Shown: in pieces, positions 6,756-8,811 of the stretch | Layout: each line of letters begins with the position of its first letter | Position numbering within the stretch: position 1 is the first letter of the stretch | NCBI GenBank assembly: GCA_902803195.1 | Contig: CADCOX010000212.1 | Span: 1 to 8,811 of the forward strand | Length of the DNA: 8,811 bases | DNA from: an uncultured Bacteroidales bacterium | Lineage (GTDB): Bacteria; Bacteroidota; Bacteroidia; Bacteroidales; Bacteroidaceae | Direction: 5' to 3' | Notes under the pieces: model-generated | What the model was told of the DNA's origin: nothing | Database searches by the model: none | The model's input: the letters and a program-made list of their open reading frames with translations, nothing else | Program-made: the position numbers and the translations under genes

Positions 6756-7751
6756 TTAGGGCACCTCCACTTTGTTCAGGATCTTGGAGATGATCTCTTC
6801 GGCTGTGACGTTGTTAGCTTCGGCCTCGTAGGTGAGCCCGATGCGATGACGCAGCACATCATGGGCCACAGCACGAACATCCTCGGGAATGACATAACCA
6901 CGACGCTTGATGAAGGCATAGGCACGAGCAGCCAAAGCCAGATTGATGCTGGCACGAGGCGAACCGCCGAACTCAATGTAATCCTTGATTTCTTTGAGCC
7001 CGTACTTTTCGGGATAGCGTGTAGCAAAAACGATGTCGGCGATGTATTGCTCAATCTTCTCGTCGATATAGACTTGGCGGACGACGCCACGAGCCTCGAT
7101 GACTTCCTGAGTGGAGAGCACTGGGCGAACGGCTTTCTGGTCACCCGATATGTTCTGTCGGATGATGCGCTTTTCCTCCTCGAGCTTGGGATAGTCGATG
7201 ACGACCTTCAGCATGAAACGGTCCACCTGAGCTTCGGGCAACGGATAGGTACCTTCCTGCTCAATGGGGTTCTGGGTGGCCAGCACGAGGAAAGGAGATG
7301 GTAGTTGGAATGTCTGCTTGCCGATGGTGACCTCACGTTCCTGCATGGCCTCGAGCAACGCACTCTGCACCTTAGCTGGTGCACGATTGATTTCGTCGGC
7401 AAGGACGAAATTAGCGAAGACAGGACCTTGCTCGACCATGAATTTCTCGTCTTTCTGAGAATAGATCATCGTGCCGGTGACGTCGGCAGGCAGCAAGTCG
7501 GGAGTAAACTGGATGCGACTGAACTTAGCATCAATTAGTTGTGCAAGTGTCTTGATGGCCAAAGTTTTGGCCAAGCCTGGAACACCTTCCAACAGCACGT
7601 GGCCATCGGAGAGGAGACCAATGAGAAGTGATTCTACGAGATGACGCTGACCGACAATCGTCTGGTCCATGCCTGTCATCAGATTGGTGACGAAAGCGCT
7701 CTGACGCTCGATGAGCTCGTTAAGTGCGCGAATGTCAATGGATTCTGCCAT
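6756..7751 (-). CDS. moxR: MoxR-family AAA+ ATPase
   Basis: This 331-residue cytoplasmic ATPase has every core AAA+ motif. Walker A is GVPGLAKT (56-63) and Walker B is VLADE (116-120), followed by INRAPAKVQSALLEAMQE. Sensor 1 is in ATQNP (N161), followed by EGTYPLPEAQVDRF with a likely arginine finger at R179. Sensor 2 is in GGSPRAS (R266). The C-terminal lid (about 270-331) is typical, and the length is normal. MoxR ATPases form ring-shaped oligomers that are thought to remodel or mature VWA-containing partners using ATP. Here the plausible clients are the DUF58 protein, BatA and the BatB-BatC fusion encoded downstream. The ATG at 7751 is 39 nt after the stop of the preceding gene, with an A-rich region and no strong Shine-Dalgarno sequence, as is usual in Bacteroidetes. 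No truncation or substitution in key residues was seen, so the enzyme should be active. Confidence 0.97.
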   Translation of the reverse strand: MAESIDIRALNELIERQSAFVTNLMTGMDQTIVGQRHLVESLLIGLLSDGHVLLEGVPGLAKTLAIKTLAQLIDAKFSRIQFTPDLLPADVTGTMIYSQKDEKFMVEQGPVFANFVLADEINRAPAKVQSALLEAMQEREVTIGKQTFQLPSPFLVLATQNPIEQEGTYPLPEAQVDRFMLKVVIDYPKLEEEKRIIRQNISGDQKAVRPVLSTQEVIEARGVVRQVYIDEKIEQYIADIVFATRYPEKYGLKEIKDYIEFGGSPRASINLALAARAYAFIKRRGYVIPEDVRAVAHDVLRHRIGLTYEAEANNVTAEEIISKILNKVEVP

Positions 7752-7790
7752 TTTAGAGTATGTTTTATTGTTAGTATCCGGTTGATAGGT

Positions 7791-8811
7791 TTATTTTTTC
7801 TTGAGTTCGGGTATCTTCAGTTCCATATCCAAGGGGACGACGTCGGGATTGTCGATGCCGTTCATCTTGCAGATATAAGGAACAAAGTCCGTGCTCTTGT
7901 AATACTTGAGTGAGATGTTGAGCAAGGTCTTGCCGGGCTTCATCACCTCTGAGCCTTTGACGCCCACAATCTGATAATCGCCGCCTTCGAGTTGGGGATA
8001 GGATGAAGCGGCCGCAGATTTTGTCGCAGCTGTTTTCTCTGTGGTAGACGGCGATGACGTCTCGGCATCGGTTTTGGTAGCCTTTTTCTCTGTTGATTCC
8101 GTAGCAGGTTCGGCAAGTTCTGCCGGCTGTGCGCTATCATCCATTTCGAGAGCAGAATCATCTGACGAAGAAACCGGAACGAACTGTCGTTGCGACTGAG
8201 GTGCAGGTTTCAGCGTGGGTAACTCAAATGGACGGAAGTAGAAGCAGATGGCATAGCCCAAGAACATAAAGAGCAGGGCTGCAAGGAGCCCTAAAAGGAT
8301 ATTGCGTGTCATGTGGGTTTCTTCTTGAATTTCATCGTAATAATAATGATCTCTGTGCTTTGATGTTGAAGCAAGTGTAGACGGAGTATCAGAGGTGGTA
8401 GTTTCTGTCGAACCTTCAACGATTGGCTCCTCTATTGCTGGCTCTTCAACCATTGATTCTTCAACGGCGGGTTCCTCTGCTGCTGGCTCTTCAACCATTG
8501 ATTCTTCAACAACAGGTTCCTCTGCTGCTGGCTCTTCAATAGTTGATTCTTCAACAACAGGTTCCTCTGCTGCTGGCTCTTCAATAGGTGATTCTTCAAC
8601 GGCGGGCTCCTCTGCTATTGGCTCTTCAACAGTTGATTCTTCAACAACAGTTTCCTCCTCTGCTGGCTCTTCAATAGTTGATTCTTCAACAACAGTTTCC
8701 TCTGCTTTTGCCTCATCTACTTCGGGAGCTACTTCGGGAACTGTTTCTACAATTCCTGACGTCTCTTCAACCATTGGAGCATCTTCTGCCACAGTCGCTT
8801 GTTCATCGGAA
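7791..8811 (-). CDS. Acidic-repeat, single-span membrane protein with C-terminal LysM-like domain, 5' end beyond window
   Basis: The frame is open to the right edge: upstream of the GTG at 8792 the codons still read S-D-E-Q-A-T, so GTG is probably an internal valine and the N-terminus is missing. Numbering from that GTG, residues 31-130 are about 20 pentapeptides of the form EExxx (EEPAA, EEPVV, EESTI, EESMV). A Ser/Thr-rich stretch with HRDHYYYDE follows, then one membrane span (about 165-185). A Ser/Thr/Ala/Lys linker (200-265) leads to a LysM-like domain (about 273-328) with KPGKTLLNISLKYY, VPYICKMNGI and VVPLDMELKIPEL. Without a signal peptide, the acidic part is predicted cytoplasmic and the LysM part periplasmic, touching peptidoglycan. 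From memory of Bacteroidales proteins with a very similar tail, the missing N-terminus may be an HU-like DNA-binding domain; this cannot be tested here. It lies 39 nt upstream of moxR and is probably co-transcribed with it. Confidence 0.85.
   Translation of the reverse strand, partial: SDEQATVAEDAPMVEETSGIVETVPEVAPEVDEAKAEETVVEESTIEEPAEEETVVEESTVEEPIAEEPAVEESPIEEPAAEEPVVEESTIEEPAAEEPVVEESMVEEPAAEEPAVEESMVEEPAIEEPIVEGSTETTTSDTPSTLASTSKHRDHYYYDEIQEETHMTRNILLGLLAALLFMFLGYAICFYFRPFELPTLKPAPQSQRQFVPVSSSDDSALEMDDSAQPAELAEPATESTEKKATKTDAETSSPSTTEKTAATKSAAASSYPQLEGGDYQIVGVKGSEVMKPGKTLLNISLKYYKSTDFVPYICKMNGIDNPDVVPLDMELKIPELKKK
8440..8709 (-). repeat. Six tandem 45-nt repeats encoding EE-rich 15-residue units
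   Basis: Six consecutive 45-nt units begin at 8440, 8485, 8530, 8575, 8620 and 8665. On the plus strand each opens GGCTCTTCAA and contains GATTCTTCAAC. A degraded partial copy extends to about 8403. Each unit encodes three pentapeptides starting with Glu-Glu, so there is a 15-nt subperiod. Since 45 is divisible by three, gain or loss of units would keep the frame. The near identity of units at DNA level points to recent duplication. Confidence 0.92.

Noticed and set aside
8403..8709. CRISPR-like appearance of regularly spaced repeats
   Set aside because: The units are contiguous 45-nt repeats with no unique spacers, remain in frame and encode a periodic Glu-rich peptide.

Overview
The window is one block of co-oriented genes, all on the minus strand, and nearly all of it is coding. 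It carries most of a Bat (Bacteroides aerotolerance) operon. Gene order, Bat-family content, moderate GC content (judged by eye) and the lack of strong Shine-Dalgarno sequences fit the order Bacteroidales. A Prevotella-like genus is my best guess from composition and gene order, but this is inference.

Read in the direction of transcription (right to left), the layout is as follows. (1) 7791-8811 is the 3' part of a gene whose start lies beyond the right edge. It encodes a long Glu-rich pentapeptide repeat, one membrane span and a C-terminal LysM-like domain. (2) 6756-7751 encodes a MoxR-type AAA+ ATPase. (3) 5853-6722 encodes a DUF58 protein with a VWA-like metal site. (4) 4777-5856 encodes a secreted-then-anchored membrane protein with a BatD-like layout, overlapping the DUF58 gene by 4 nt. 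(5) 3773-4771 is batA, a membrane-anchored VWA protein. (6) 1978-3723 is a single reading frame joining BatB (VWA) to BatC (TPR plus Gln-rich tail). (7) 1-1902 is batD, open to the left edge and so missing its extreme 3' end. A batE-like gene would be expected further left but is outside the window.

Gaps between genes are 75, 49, 5, -4, 33 and 39 nt. No convincing promoter or terminator was seen in any of them, so the block is probably one transcript started beyond the right edge. No RNA genes, mobile elements, CRISPR arrays or plus-strand genes are supported.

The likely joint role, inferred from the families, is an envelope machine. A cytoplasmic MoxR ATPase and DUF58 protein act with inner-membrane VWA proteins whose metal-binding domains, TPRs and BatD-type beta domains face the periplasm. 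The best leads for follow-up are the first, truncated protein (acidic repeat, membrane span, LysM) and the BatB-BatC fusion, which keeps a signal-peptide-like segment at the junction.
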